Assembly: GCA_023362775.1 (NCBI GenBank)
Contig: JALMGJ010000008.1
Location: forward strand, 38,552,501-38,616,500
DNA from: Charina bottae
Lineage: Eukaryota; Chordata; Lepidosauria; Squamata; Charinaidae
Direction of reading: 5' to 3'
Length of the DNA stretch: 64,000 nucleotides
Part shown: piece by piece, positions 9,603 through 21,900 of the stretch
Position numbering within the stretch: position 1 is the first letter of the stretch
Layout of the letters: the number at the start of each line of letters is the position of its first letter
Program-made: the position numbers and the translations under genes
Notes under the pieces: model-generated
Told to the model about the DNA's origin: nothing
Seen by the model: the letters and a program-made list of their open reading frames with translations, nothing else
Databases searched by the model: none

Positions 9603-11426
9603 TCAATGAATCAGTGGCTCTATTTTTCCCCAGTAGCAAATTGCTTTTTGTAGCTGAACATTGGTTGAGCAGCAGCTGAATAGCCCATTGCACTGTCAAG
9701 CAGCTCGCCTCATCCCGCCTCGTTCTTCAGTGCGATTCTTCCTGAAGGTCTCCATGCGCTCGATCTCTGTTTGTACCGTGTGACTGTAGTGTTCATGCTT
9801 AAGAAGGTGAGAGTGGCAGCCCCACCCGCCACCTGCCAGTCCAAGAGCAAAACACTTTTAGAGACATTATTTTGCACTTTCTTATGTATAAAAATTAGTA
9901 GGAACTTTTTTCTTTTTTTTTGCTTTGTATTGTTTCAGACTCCTTTGGTTTTGGTAAATGAACTGTGTATAAAAATATTTATGCAGTTAAAACTGTTTTT
10001 AGAAAATATTTTTAATTTCAGCAAGTTTGGTTACTTGTTGCATGACTTAACACAACTGACTTTTTGTGTCAGTATAATGTATATTTTTTGTCCTGTTATT
10101 AATTTGTAAGCCCTGGGGTAAATGGCCATTTATTTGTACAAGCAACAGGAGTAAACCGAAGATAACTGGCTAGGACTGGAGGGGCGGACTTTTGTACTAT
10201 ATTGAAGAATCCAATATCTGTTTTTGGTGGTTATGTAAAAGGCCTGAAGAATTACTATCTAGTGTGCAATCTGTGATATCTGAATGTTTTATTGTATATT
10301 TGTCTCCAATGCAAAAAGGTAGAGTAACACAAATACAATACATGATTAAATGCAATAGTTCAGGTACCTTTTTTGTTTTTCATTTCAAATAAATACTTGC
10401 TATTTACCACCAAGTTTTCTGTCCAGATCTCTTTGAAAAATTATATAACCAACTTTCGAAACACATATTTTAACCAGTGGACAAGGAGCATGTACCAAGA
10501 ATTCTATTTCCAGCCAAGTCAAACGCTTAACCCACCAAAAAATCAAAATAACTCAAATGTTCAGCCAGTGCAAATTAAGTTAATACAAAGTACTGAATTG
10601 TTTTGGTCACTGAGTTCTTGCAGTGATGAGAGTACAGGACTGTTTTATTTCTAATGAAAAGTGAGCTTTCCAGAGACTTGCATTATTCAATAATAAAAAT
10701 CATGGTATTTAAGGCTCTGAAGTTTATATATTGTGTTTTAGTAGCACTAAAAGGAGGCATGATGTCTGAACAAACCATATCCTTGAACTTACTTGGAACT
10801 TTTTACCATAAATATGATACTCCTCTTATATAAACTGCAACTGTGCTTGAGACATTCCCCTTCCAAATCTGCTGTATTTCAAAAAATTATTATAGAACAT
10901 AGTTAAATGAAAGCAATGAATTGAATTCATGGCATGATTCTAATTAACTAGGAACTTGGGCTATTGGTTATCTAAAAAATACTCTACGCAGTAAACAAGT
11001 TGAAGCCTCCTGGTGTGGCTTAATTGCTCTCAGAAAATAATAGGTGTTTTGTGGGTAGAGGCATCTCTTATAAACCCTACAGCTTTTGTAACCATAGGCA
11101 ACCCAATTAAGAGGCTATGAAATATGTAACTTCTTAGTGATCATTTTCTGGCGCTCTTCCCAAGTTGCTTTAATTTATAATAGGTTCTCACCTCTTGAGC
11201 AATTTCACAATACTGTGTGCAAGAGAAAAATTACTTGGTTGTCTAGCTAAATAAGTTCTTAACACAGTTCCACATGTTGTCATAGTACACATAATAAATT
11301 TTCATTCTACTTTGAAACAGTGCTCGATATTGGTAAACAGCACTGTATTTTTTTCTCTTTTAGGAAGTTTTGGATCAAATAGTGTTTTTTCATCAATGGA
11401 TGAAGGGAATTTAGCTGATTTTTGTA

Positions 11427-11432
11427 AATAAA
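11427..11432 (+). promoter_or_regulatory. WDFY3: Distal WDFY3 poly(A) signal (candidate)
   Basis: A canonical AATAAA followed within 10-30 bases by a T/GT-rich tract. It overlaps a TGTAAATA motif (11424-11431). Chosen because no later AATAAA with such a context precedes the BovB insertions. Confidence 0.55.
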
Positions 11433-11581
11433 TGCTTTTTTTCTTGCTGTGCATTTCAATCAAGACCATATTGCACTAAGTCACCTTCCTAGTAAGAGGT
11501 CTGTTGATTGAGAGTGGGGAAAAAATGCTGTAGAAAATCAGGCCTGCATGGTACAGTGGTAGCCTGGATTTGCAGTAGCTT

Positions 11582-11707
11582 AAAGTGGGACTCAACCATG
11601 GGGGATCTGGGGATGGTGACGGCCGACAGGAAGCTCTGGCGTGGGCTGGTCCATGAAGTCACGAAGAGTCGGAAGCGACTGAACGAATAAACAACAACAA
11701 AGTGGGA
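11582..11707 (+). mobile_element. BovB-type LINE/SINE tail with 9-bp target duplication
   Basis: The insert 11591-11698 is flanked by aaagtggga (11582-11590 and 11699-11707). It ends like a BovB LINE: GGTCCATGAAGTCACGAAGA, then CGACTGAACGA and an (ACAACAA) tail. Only about 108 bp remain, so it could be a 5'-truncated BovB or a Sauria-type SINE that borrowed this tail. Confidence 0.7.
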
Positions 11708-11785
11708 TTGGTAGTTTGTGCTTCAGTAAGTTTTAGGAGCCTGTTGTCATAGCATATTGTTTGAATCAGACCATTACATCAAAGT

Positions 11786-12354
11786 ATGGTTTAACCATGA
11801 AATTAAAAGACGCTTGCTCCTTGGGAGGAAAGCTATGGCAAACCTAGACAGCATATTAAAAATCAGAGACATCACCTTGCCGACAAAGGTCCGTATAGTT
11901 AAAGCTATGGTTTTTCCAGTAGTAATGTATGGCTGTGAGAGTTGGACCATAAGGAAGGCTGAGCGCCAAAGAATTTGCTTTCGAACTGTGGTGCTGGAGA
12001 AGACTCTTAAAGAGTCCCTTGGACTGCAAGGAGGTCAAATCAGTCAATCCTAAAGGAAATCAACCCTGACTGCTCATTGGAAGGACAGATGCTGAAGCTG
12101 AAGCTCAAATACTTTGGCCACCTAATGCGAAGAGAGGACTCACTGGAAAAGACCCTGATGCTGGGAAAGACTGAAGGCAAAAGGAGAAGGGGATGGCAGA
12201 GGACGAGATGGTTAGATAGCATCACCGATGTAATGAACATGAATTTGAGTAAACTCCGGGTGACAGTCGAGGACAGGAAGGCCTGGCGTGCTATGGTCCA
12301 TGAGGTCACGAAGAGTCGGACACGACTAAACGACTGAACAACAACAATGGTTTA
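11786..12354 (+). mobile_element. 5'-truncated BovB (RTE) LINE
   Basis: The insert 11794-12346 is flanked by atggttta (11786-11793 and 12347-12354). It encodes the C-terminal part of the BovB reverse transcriptase protein: IKRRLLLGRKAMANLDSIL, VMYGCESWTI, then after a frameshift near 11975 KLKYFGHLMRREDSLEKTL and VTKSRTRLND at the stop. It ends in an ACAACAA tail. It lies in the narrow gap between WDFY3 and CDS1 and is dead (truncated and frameshifted). Confidence 0.9.
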
Positions 12355-12554
12355 TTTGGGCACACATAAGCAAGCACAGTAATTGTTTTTGTTAACCAGG
12401 TTTATATTGGCTATTAAATACCAAAACTAGGTTCAAAAGATCTCTTTTCCATTAGACTCACTGAGTAACCTGGCATCAGTTATCTTCTTGAGGAATTAAA
12501 GCAGAATGTTATCTACAGTATTAACTGCAGTCTGTAAATACTTTTCACACACAC

Positions 12555-12589
12555 ACAAATGATGTTGCTTTTTTCATCAGAGCTTTATT
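12555..12589 (-). promoter_or_regulatory. CDS1: CDS1 poly(A) signal and GT-rich downstream element
   Basis: Read on the minus strand, AATAAA lies at 12589-12584, followed by TTTGTGTGTGTGTG about 20-35 bases later. This is a textbook arrangement for cleavage near 12565. I take it as the end of the CDS1 transcript. Confidence 0.7.
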
Positions 12590-15500
12590 ATCTCCAGCTC
12601 AGTTCTACAAAATAGTCAAAACACATCTCAATGTCGAACATTTACAGTATGCACAATTTTGCTAAATAAGCCGAAGTATTTTACTGAAAAGTGCAAATTA
12701 AAGGCAGATATAAGGGAAGCGTTTCCTTTGGATCACACTGTTAGAATAGAGATTGCTGAAAAAGTTTCTTGCATGTAATGTAAAGAAAAACATGAAGCTG
12801 AACTGTATTCTTAAAAAAAAAATCCAGTACACACTATAATCCAGCCAGCACAATTTAAGACATTTACTTTTCCAGGTGTTTTCACTAAACATACAAAGCA
12901 AAACTCATCCTTTGTGAATGGCTTCTTATATATGTGTGAATACATATATAAACAACTTCTGAAATATTTTTGCACCAGTTTATTGTAGTATTTTACATTG
13001 TCACCGAAAAGAGTCCTCCTTCAGAGGTATCCTGAATATAAAAAGATGCTGGAGCACAACTAATATTACCAAGAAGGCTTTTTCACTTTATGGAATAGCA
13101 GCATTATACAGTGGTGTCCCTTAACAGTGCAAACAAAGCTGGCAGGTCTAATTCTTCTGCATTCAGTTGCTTAAATACAAACTCATTTAAATAAAAAATC
13201 TTTAAAAATTACACAAACATAACCCGAAAGTTACAATTTTATATTAAAACTAAACTTTACATGTTTTTATGATTCACCATCAAGATGGAATAAGTAGCAT
13301 GTTTTCTAAAGAAAACTATTTAAGTCTTACTTTTTACAGGCATACTAATGACTGGTTTACTTCAGTGCAAATATTCCTATTGATCTTTAATCCGATGCCA
13401 GCATCTCTCTGTTAGGTATGGTCTCTTTGCCCTGTTTTTCTCATTAAACAGCCATGTCCATTGGGCACTATCCTTGTTTAGTGTGAAAGCTGACAGTATC
13501 ACATTAGAAATCCAAAGGTTTCTAATGGGTTTCATCTACACAGGAGTCACACTTAAAGTACTTTCTCCACCCCACCTTGCTGAACATAGAGGAGGGTATG
13601 GAATGGCAGCCAAAGGATTCGTTCTGTACAGTGTTCCCTGCCAAACAAGTATTTTATGCAACCTGAAGAAATGGCACCCACCCAGAAATGTTTCAGACGT
13701 GAGCAGCTCTTGCCTCACCCCAAATGCATAAGTACTTTCAGCAGAACGTATGGTCTTCCCCTTGCACTGCCTGAACAAGAGTAGTATGTTTTAACTTTTT
13801 AAATGTTAATTAATATTTTTCCCTTTTTTATTTCCTGCATTTCTGACACAAGATGAGACTATAAGGACGGCTCTTCTACAAAACTGTATCATCTGAAGAT
13901 GTCCAGGTGCCTGACCTTACAATCATCATAACTGAAAGAAAAAGGGTGGATGCTAAGTGGGCTGAACAATGGACATATTCAGGGAACCCCCGTTCCATAC
14001 CGATTTCTCAGTTCAAGAAAAAAATCTGAACCCAGCCTCAGGGCCTCTGTCTGTTAGCCAAAACAATCAGGGCTGCTCCAAGTACTGGAGGGCCAAAGGT
14101 GATGGCTGAGAAAAAACACTACAGTCAGTAGTTCCCATATTATAACCAGCTTTTGCTAATCATGGAGCAATACAGAAAGGACAAACGCTACTGCTGCTTT
14201 CATATTACCAAGGAAATGTTACAAGGAATCCTGAGTGTTTAAATATTAGCAATATTCCCCATTTACAGCAGTTTCAGTTGATAAAATTAGTCTGAATCAA
14301 ATGGATGTCAGCCTTGTACACAGTAATCCTACTACTGTAGTTGAAAATATATGCTTGAAATCACATACAGGCTTCATTATTCTGGAAGTCAAAGATTGAT
14401 AGGTGGTTCGACAAAAATGCTTTAAAAGGATAAGCCAAGCAGGACAAAAACACGGTTAAACTGGTTGCCTTAAAATCCTACAGAAATAAATAGTCTTGGA
14501 TGCTCACTGCAAAGAAAATAAATATTCAAATTAAATTTGTAGGGAACAATCCTCCAGAAGTCATCTTGCACAATCCAAAATAAATGAACTGTGCTTTTGT
14601 GCTGCTCCCTTCATTTTCACAGCAAAAGAAGTCTGTAAAGACTGCAGCTGTAATGCCTACAATCCTATTTAGTCAGTCACATTCATACCATATTTTTGGC
14701 TTTCATGTGCTTTCCACTTATTATTTGAATTTAAAATAAGGTTTTTGGATTATGACATGATAAAAGAAATCATGCAGAAGAATTGAAGAAACTAAAGAAC
14801 TCATTAAAATGTGAGAGTTTATGCAAACCTGAAGAAAATTTTGGATAAAATTGAGCACATCTCACTGTTGCTCTTCCGGCAGAGCCAGGTGACTTGTGCT
14901 TGAAGACTTAAATGTTATTGGCCAGTACCTTCAAGATTATGATGATGGAAACACAAATCATCCCACAAACGTAGAAAACCACACTGGATCAAGCCTCTGT
15001 TCTTCCTGAAAAGATTCTAATTGCTGAGAGAGCACTTCTACTGCACTTACCATAAAAGAGACAGAACAATTAAATTTAACACATCTGAGCATGTTGAGGC
15101 ACAGATGAGCACATTTCTTGGAGCCCAAAAACCCTGAATGGAACTTGCTTGGGGAAAAGCAGTCCACCACTCATGTAACTGTGCTCTAAATGGATCCCTA
15201 TGATTCTTTCAAGGAGTATCCAACCATCACTTCCACTCCCACAAAAAAGATACCATAAGGGCCTGCACATTTCCACTTGACTCATCTCTCCAAATACATA
15301 CCCAATGTTGTTTTTTTCATTACAAATACAATCAACCTGAGGAACCCAAAACAGATACAAATTTGCCCATTTCCCTGCTTTTTGGGGGTGGGGGGAAGCA
15401 ATATAGCAAAACAGCTTTTATTTCCATTTGGTTATTAAGTCATACTATTAACTAAAACTGAGATACCAACACAGTACTACAGAATGCCATTCACTGAGCT

Positions 15501-15854
15501 GGTGTCATTAATATTAATATCATTGCACTAACTGAGGGTTTTTTTTGTTATAAACTGCACAATCCAATTGTTTAATTTTTATTTTCTAGGAGTATGTGCA
15601 TCACTGCTCAGAACAGAATAGTTAAGACCAAAGCAAGAAGTCTCATTCCATTAACCCAAGAATATAAATTATTGCAAAAACATGCAGTTGTTAAAAAGAA
15701 AATCTTGCATGGCATCCTGGGTGTTCACAGTATTCTCCGTAAACAGTCGTATCTTTGGACACGCAGTCTGGCTTCATTCCAACACACCTTGCTCCACAGA
15801 AGCAGCGCTGCGTTCCCAGCTGTGCTTCACTTTGCAGTCCACCATTCAGTCCTC
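12565..15854 (-). other. CDS1: CDS1 3'UTR
   Basis: About 3.3 kb of AT-rich sequence between the CDS1 stop codon (15857-15855) and the poly(A) signal at 12584-12589. I see no repeats or ORFs worth reporting in it. Short ORFs on either strand look like chance. The extent is inferred from the poly(A) site, and alternative shorter forms are possible. Confidence 0.65.
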
Positions 15855-15984
15855 CTATCCCCTCAATGATGGTTGAAGAAACCCTTTCTCAATGAGGTGT
15901 GATTTCAAAGTTTTATAAATGTTTAGTTGCTCCTCTGGCTGGAGTACCAACAGCTGTTTCAGCAGTTTGCTGGGATTAGGGCCT
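15855..15984 (-). CDS. CDS1: CDS1 exon 13 (C-terminus and stop)
   Basis: Acceptor tcaccag at 15991-15985. Encodes [20 protein letters not shown] and [14 protein letters not shown], ending in TAG (15857-15855). Confidence 0.95.
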
Positions 15985-18900
15985 CTGGTGATTACATTTA
16001 AGAAGACAAAATTTCAAATTGCAGTATCACTTTTCTATTTGTTTGTTTAATTCAATTTGTATACTACTCAATTCCCAGCGACTCTGGGCAGCTGACAAGA
16101 AAACATGAAAACAATAAAAACAATACAGCAATAAAAGAAGAAACCCAAAAAACAAAGATGGCAAAACCAGGCACTGAGAAAACACACCCACTCCTCAGAA
16201 GGATCTACCCCCTTCCTTGCCCAGAGCCTGGTGAGGAACCAGGTCTTCAAAGCCCTCCAAAATGCCAGGCGGATCTTGGGGGGGGGGACCTCACTCCAGA
16301 GGGCAGGTGCTGCAAGGGAAGCTGTGCTTCTGGAATCCGAGAGACAGCATTGTTTCACTGAAGGAACCCAGAGCGCAGGAACCCTGTTGGATCAAAGCGG
16401 CCAGGCAGATACTAGAAGAGAGAGGCAATCCCTCAAGTAGCTGGCCCTATGCCAGGTAGGGCTTTATAAGCAACAACCAGAACCTTGAATCGCACCCAGA
16501 AGCAAACTGGCAACCAGTGGAGCTTGGCGAGCAGAGGTGTTAAATGCCCTCTGCTCCCCATCACTGCCCACACCATTGCATTCTGGACCAGCTGAAGCTC
16601 CCGAATAGTCTTCAAGAGCAGCCCCACGTAGAGTGCATTGCAATAGTCAAGCCGCGAGGTGGCTGGGGCTTTTCATTCAATACTCTTCATATAAATAAAA
16701 ATGTTTTTCCAAAACACTGTATGCACTGGAAGCAAAATCACCACTGAAACACTTTTACGAGGGAGAGAAGCAAAACAGCTGAGTAACAATACTTTCAACC
16801 AATCATCATTGCTGAAGATGTGATTTCCAATGTACTGTCTCTTAGCTCTTCATAACCTACTGGCCACAGGGGGCAGTGGGGGAACAATAAGTTAAGCATT
16901 CCTTCTCCATTCCATCTGTAACTCTTATCCTTCCTACTGTGTATGTGACTGCTAATCTCAGGGTTCCTGCCTGCCTGCCTTTGTTCTCTAGGCATGCACC
17001 CATGGGAGCTCTCTCCTCTTGGCTACACTCTTGGTAAGAGAGAACTGGCTAAGCATTGGGCTTTTCGGCCTACCTCATGGACTTCCTGTAAATAAGCCTT
17101 TCTGTTTAGCTTACAAAACTAGCTTCTGCAATCCTTCCTTAGGTTGGACCCTGCTCTCCAGGAACACAAAGTGCTTCCTCCAACAATAACAAGTCTACTT
17201 TCCTATTATTAATAGCTGCCAGGCAATTCACTATTAGATAAATAGAGAATTTGCCACCTAAAGCATACATAGCTGACTTCTCTTGCAGGACTGACCAAGC
17301 ACTAATACAGATTCTGCACGAGGGGATGTAAGCAGTGCTGCCTGCTCTGCCATCGGAGCTCTGAAGTTCATTTCTGCTCCGATGGATCCCTAGTTCATCT
17401 CTGCTTTGCTTTCCTGTTTCAAATGCCATTGGAATCATGATTTCAGATGACAAGGAAGACAACAAGTGGGACCCAAGACTTTTGCTAAATATTTTACATA
17501 TTGTTCAAGACAGGTGACAGTGATTCCCATTCTGTACCTGGTAACTCTTCCTTCTTATTTCTTGGTATAGAGGTAATGCAAAGTTCTATGAAATGAAGAA
17601 ATTGCTTGCACTGCTACCCATACCTATTCCTTCTATTTTTAGCCTGCTGCTGAACTCAAAAACAATGCATCCTCTTTTTTGTGCGTGTGCCTTTCTTACA
17701 TATCGTTTCATAGACAAAGGCTACTGGGTCTTCCCTGTTTATAAGTCTGACACAGCATCTTTTGCAGAAAGAATGCTGATTTTTCCTTAGCAAATCTTGT
17801 GATTTTATACAATTGCAAACCTAGACTTAAAACTGAACAGTCTCAAGGCCAGGTATATTCCATTCCTCTAAGGAGACTGATTTTTGTGATACATTTTTAT
17901 TTTAGCACAAATGTTCAAGGTAATATTAAGAGCAGAGAGTGAGAAAGTTCTGAGGGGATGAGAAGAATTGGCAGGGCCAATTCTTTTTTCTGTTTGAGTG
18001 GTTTTATTTATTTACTTATAAAACTTATTGTCTTCTTCAATCCTGAGGGACTGTAGCTAGTACACATATAAATAACATATAAATAACAAAATTAATATAT
18101 GCTATAAAACAGAAAAATAAAAACTCTTCTCCACACAATCAGTTCCCGAAGGCCTAGGGAACCCCCACAGAATACGTACCCTTGCATCCTCTCTCACTAC
18201 ACCCCACAATATGAAGGGAGCTTCAGCAGGTGCTCCCTGGTTATCCAGATTGGGCAGGCAGAAGCTAGCTGGGTAAGGCAGTCTCTAAGGTAGCCAGGTC
18301 CCAAGCTATATAGGATTTCATAAATAGCAAACAGCTATTTATGATGATTATGATGATTGAGAGCCACTTTGGTCTAGTAGTTAAGTCACCAGGCTAGAAA
18401 CCAGGAGACTGAGAGTTCTAGTCCTGCCTTAGGCATGAAAGCAGCTGGGTGACCTTGGGCCAGTCACTCTCTCTCAGCCCTAGGAAGGAGCCAATGGCAA
18501 ACCAGGAGACTGAGAGTTCTAGTCCTGCCTTAGGCATGAAAGCCGGCTGGGTGACCTTGGGCCAGTCACTCTCTCTCAGCCCAACTCACCTCACAGGGTT
18601 GCTGTTGTGGGGAAAAGAGGAGGAGGAAGGAGTATTAGGTATGTTCGCCGCCTTGAGTTATTAATAAAAATAATAAAGGCGGGATAATAAATAAAAATAA
18701 AAACAAACCTGAACTGCACTCAGAAACACTGGCAACCAGTGCAGCTCCCACAGCAGTGGGGCAACGTGGCAGTATCAGGTTGCCAGTAAGCAAGCAGGGT
18801 GCTGATTTTGAGGATGGGAAAGGGAATGGTAGGTCTCTGGAAGGCCAACCACTTCCATTCCCAATCATGCTGCCAGTTTTTGGTGGCAAAATGGCTGAAA

Positions 18901-21900
18901 TTCACCTGCCTAATTTCAGGCTGTTTTTCAGGGTTTCTGGAGTTGGGGTTATAGATGAGAACGAGTTTACTTCTCAGAGGCCTCCCACCAAACCTGGCCA
19001 TTTGACTGAGGTTCAGCACCCCATTCTAGGGGACTTGGCTGTAGAAATGGGTTGCTGGGGAACCGCATGCAACCTGCTGGTTGCAGTTTGCCCCACCCAT
19101 TTTGGAGTCCAAGGGAATGGTTAATTGGCTTATTCATTCAAACGCCAATTTGGCAAAGCTCCACCATTTGAGACAAGGCTGATATAAAAGCATTTGGGTA
19201 TATCTTTTCCAATTAACTCCAAAATGACACTTTACAGAAACATACCTTATGAAACTGGTAATATAGACATGTACAAAAGTAGCCATCAAGTACTGACAAT
19301 CAAAACGATCCATTATTCCACCATGGCCAGGAATAGTATCAGCAAAATCCTTAAAGAGAAAAGGATGTCCCTATATTAAGTATTTCATGGCACATGAAAT
19401 ATGGCACAGTATGTACACTTAGGACTTTACTAGGATTGTCAACTGATTGAATGTTATCACAGTGAAACTCTGATTTAGCAGATCTCAGCATAATGGACAA
19501 TGCATGAAATTCCAATGGATATAATTTGCAAAATGTGTGTGATGATGTCATTATGCAAATTACACAATTCTGTATCAATTTATCAATTTGCATAATGTTG
19601 ACAATATTATGCAAATCACATTATTTTGAATTGATTCACATTATTTGCATAATGGTGATGTTGTTATGCAAATTACATTGTTTTGTATCAATTTATTCCA
19701 TTTGCATAATGATGCCATCACAGAAATGGCATAAATTGATACAAGTGACTTAATTTGCATAATGATCTCATTATCCAATGACATAAATTGCTATGTTTGC
19801 ATGCTTTTGCACTGAACAGACATTTGTGAATAACAGACATCCCTTCCCCCCCATTAGTCTATTACATTATGAGGTTTCATTGTAGCTGTCTTTTACCCTA
19901 TTGAGTTAAAAGTTGATTATCACTGCAGTAGTCAATTAATATTAATTGAAAAGCATGTTCTTTAGTAGCTGGGAAACAATTCTTTTTTAAAATGTGTACT
20001 TATAAAAAGCCACACTAGGTTATGTACTCACCTTGATTTTGAAAGCTCTTTTGAATCCACTAGCAAAAAAACCTCCAAATGGCCCAATTAAAGATGCAAA
20101 TGTTGACAAAGCAATGCTGTGCATCTGGAATGGGTACATATTCACAGTTTCCTGCAATAAGTCATAATAATTAGCTTTTATTAGCATTTATTTGACATTA
20201 ATATAACAGAGAGAAAATTATAGCCATAAATTTAACACATTAAAGGATTAAAAGCTTTGAAGCAACTTAATTGAACAAACAGGAAATAACCCTGGCCTCA
20301 ATAGTAAAAGTTGGAGGAAAAGTTGGAGATATATCATCCAGAGGAGCTCCTATGTTCCTTGCCAGATACAGGAATCCACCCCTTTTCCTGTTATGAAGAG
20401 GGTAAAGATGAATCCTCTTCTAGCTTAGGCCAGAAGCAGTGAGAAGATTTGACCCAAGCCACATTGCTGAATTGCTAGTTTTCCCCCCATCAGCACCACC
20501 AAATTCATATAAACAGGTAAGAAGGAACTTTCATGGAAGCTAGCAAAGTAACTGAGGCTCTGTCCAGCAGAAGAGAGATGTATATGATCAGCGTCTCAAA
20601 CGTTATACTAAACTGAACCAGAATCAGTCTTGTTATTTAAATGAAAGCCACATAATTGGACATTCCAGCTGCAAGAAAGTTCTCAGAGGTAGTGGTGCAT
20701 TCCTTCGTAGATCCAGAGGACAATCAACTGGATAGGTTTGTTTCATATCTTGCTATCAAAGTCCCTTAACGTGCAAAATGGAGCTTTCTTTCTGCCTATT
20801 CTGCTATGGTGGGTCAACTGAGGTCCCAACCTTCTACAAATGGTAGAGGAGTGTCATAAAAGAAAAACTTAACAGTAATTTTCTTTGTCATATATTCTTG
20901 TACCTGTGGGAAATGGGGTGAAAGGCTTGTTCCTAGCATTGTTATTTTGTTTGCTCTAAGTGCTAACAGGAAGAAGAGCTGAGCATTTTAGATACTTTAT
21001 TTAGCCCTTTCTGTATCCAAATTTCTGATGATTAAGATCTAGCTTTTCTTTAAGGATTTAATTGTACTTACCTTTCCCAGAACAACTTGAAGCAATGGTG
21101 GTAAAGAGTACTTCTTCAGCTGGAAAAGTTCCGATGGTTCACATTCTGTGACAAACCTATTAGTTTCACTATTGTACTCAACAGGACATACAAAATACTG
21201 GTACTGTGCCAGAAGGTAAGCAACCTGAAAAGACAACAGGCATCCAAAAGATGTTTCTGATTGAGGGCTTTTCATGGGGGCTGGGGTTTAATTATGAGTT
21301 CCTCCAGTCCTCCTCCAAGCCTTTACGTCCTCTGAAATTAGGTAAATGGTGACTGGAAAGAAGGCTTGGGGGGGAGAGAAATAGCTTGGCTGGCTAGCTA
21401 AACTTGCTACCCTTGATATCTTTTATTTATTACCAAACCCCCCAAAAAATGCCCACACGTTTGCAACATTTAGTGCTAGAGTGTACACAAAGGACAGGCC
21501 TTATCTGTTTCTAAGTCAGAGCACACTGTTAACAGTAACTGTCCTTTTAGGATTCACATCAGGTAGAATGTCCAGAAATCATGCAACCAAGGGAAACCGC
21601 CCACTTCCTCACACTGTCCTTTGAGCCAATTAGGACAAAATAAATCTTGTTCCATGAACCACTCCAGGAACAGCAAGAAGTTTTTATGACTCAAAACCAG
21701 CTGTTCTATTGTATCTCTATTTATGCAGAACTCCATTGGGTAATATCAAAAGCAATATTAAAGATCTTTCAACGTGAGGGCATAATATCATCCAACTATA
21801 AATTATATTGAATTATATTACTATTGAAAACCATTATTGTTGCAAAGCAGTATATAAGTAATGATCCCAACCATGTATTTAAGATCAGCTTTTGGTTTCT

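Larger units (their letters stand above)
6792..11450 (+). other. WDFY3: WDFY3 3'UTR
   Basis: About 4.65 kb of AT-rich sequence after the stop with no coding signal. Candidate poly(A) signals on the plus strand are AATAAA at 10388-10393, near 10693 and at 11427-11432. The last is followed by a T/GT-rich tract (tttttttcttgctgtgc) and gives the longest UTR. The UTR contains a hairpin MITE (9473-9594) and a T-run near 8600. UGUAAAUA Pumilio-type motifs occur at 7221-7228 and 11424-11431. The exact end is inferred. Confidence 0.7.
15985..19245 (-). other. CDS1: CDS1 intron 12
   Basis: A 3.26-kb intron. It holds an old L2-type fragment (16040-16665), a second one (18180-18870) split by a tRNA-derived SINE (18361-18705), and about 1.5 kb (16.7-18.1 kb) in which I recognise nothing. 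Confidence 0.8.

Noticed and set aside
19516..19800. CRISPR-like regular repeat
   Set aside because: Eukaryotic intron. The units are diverged and the spacers are themselves repeated, so it is a minisatellite.
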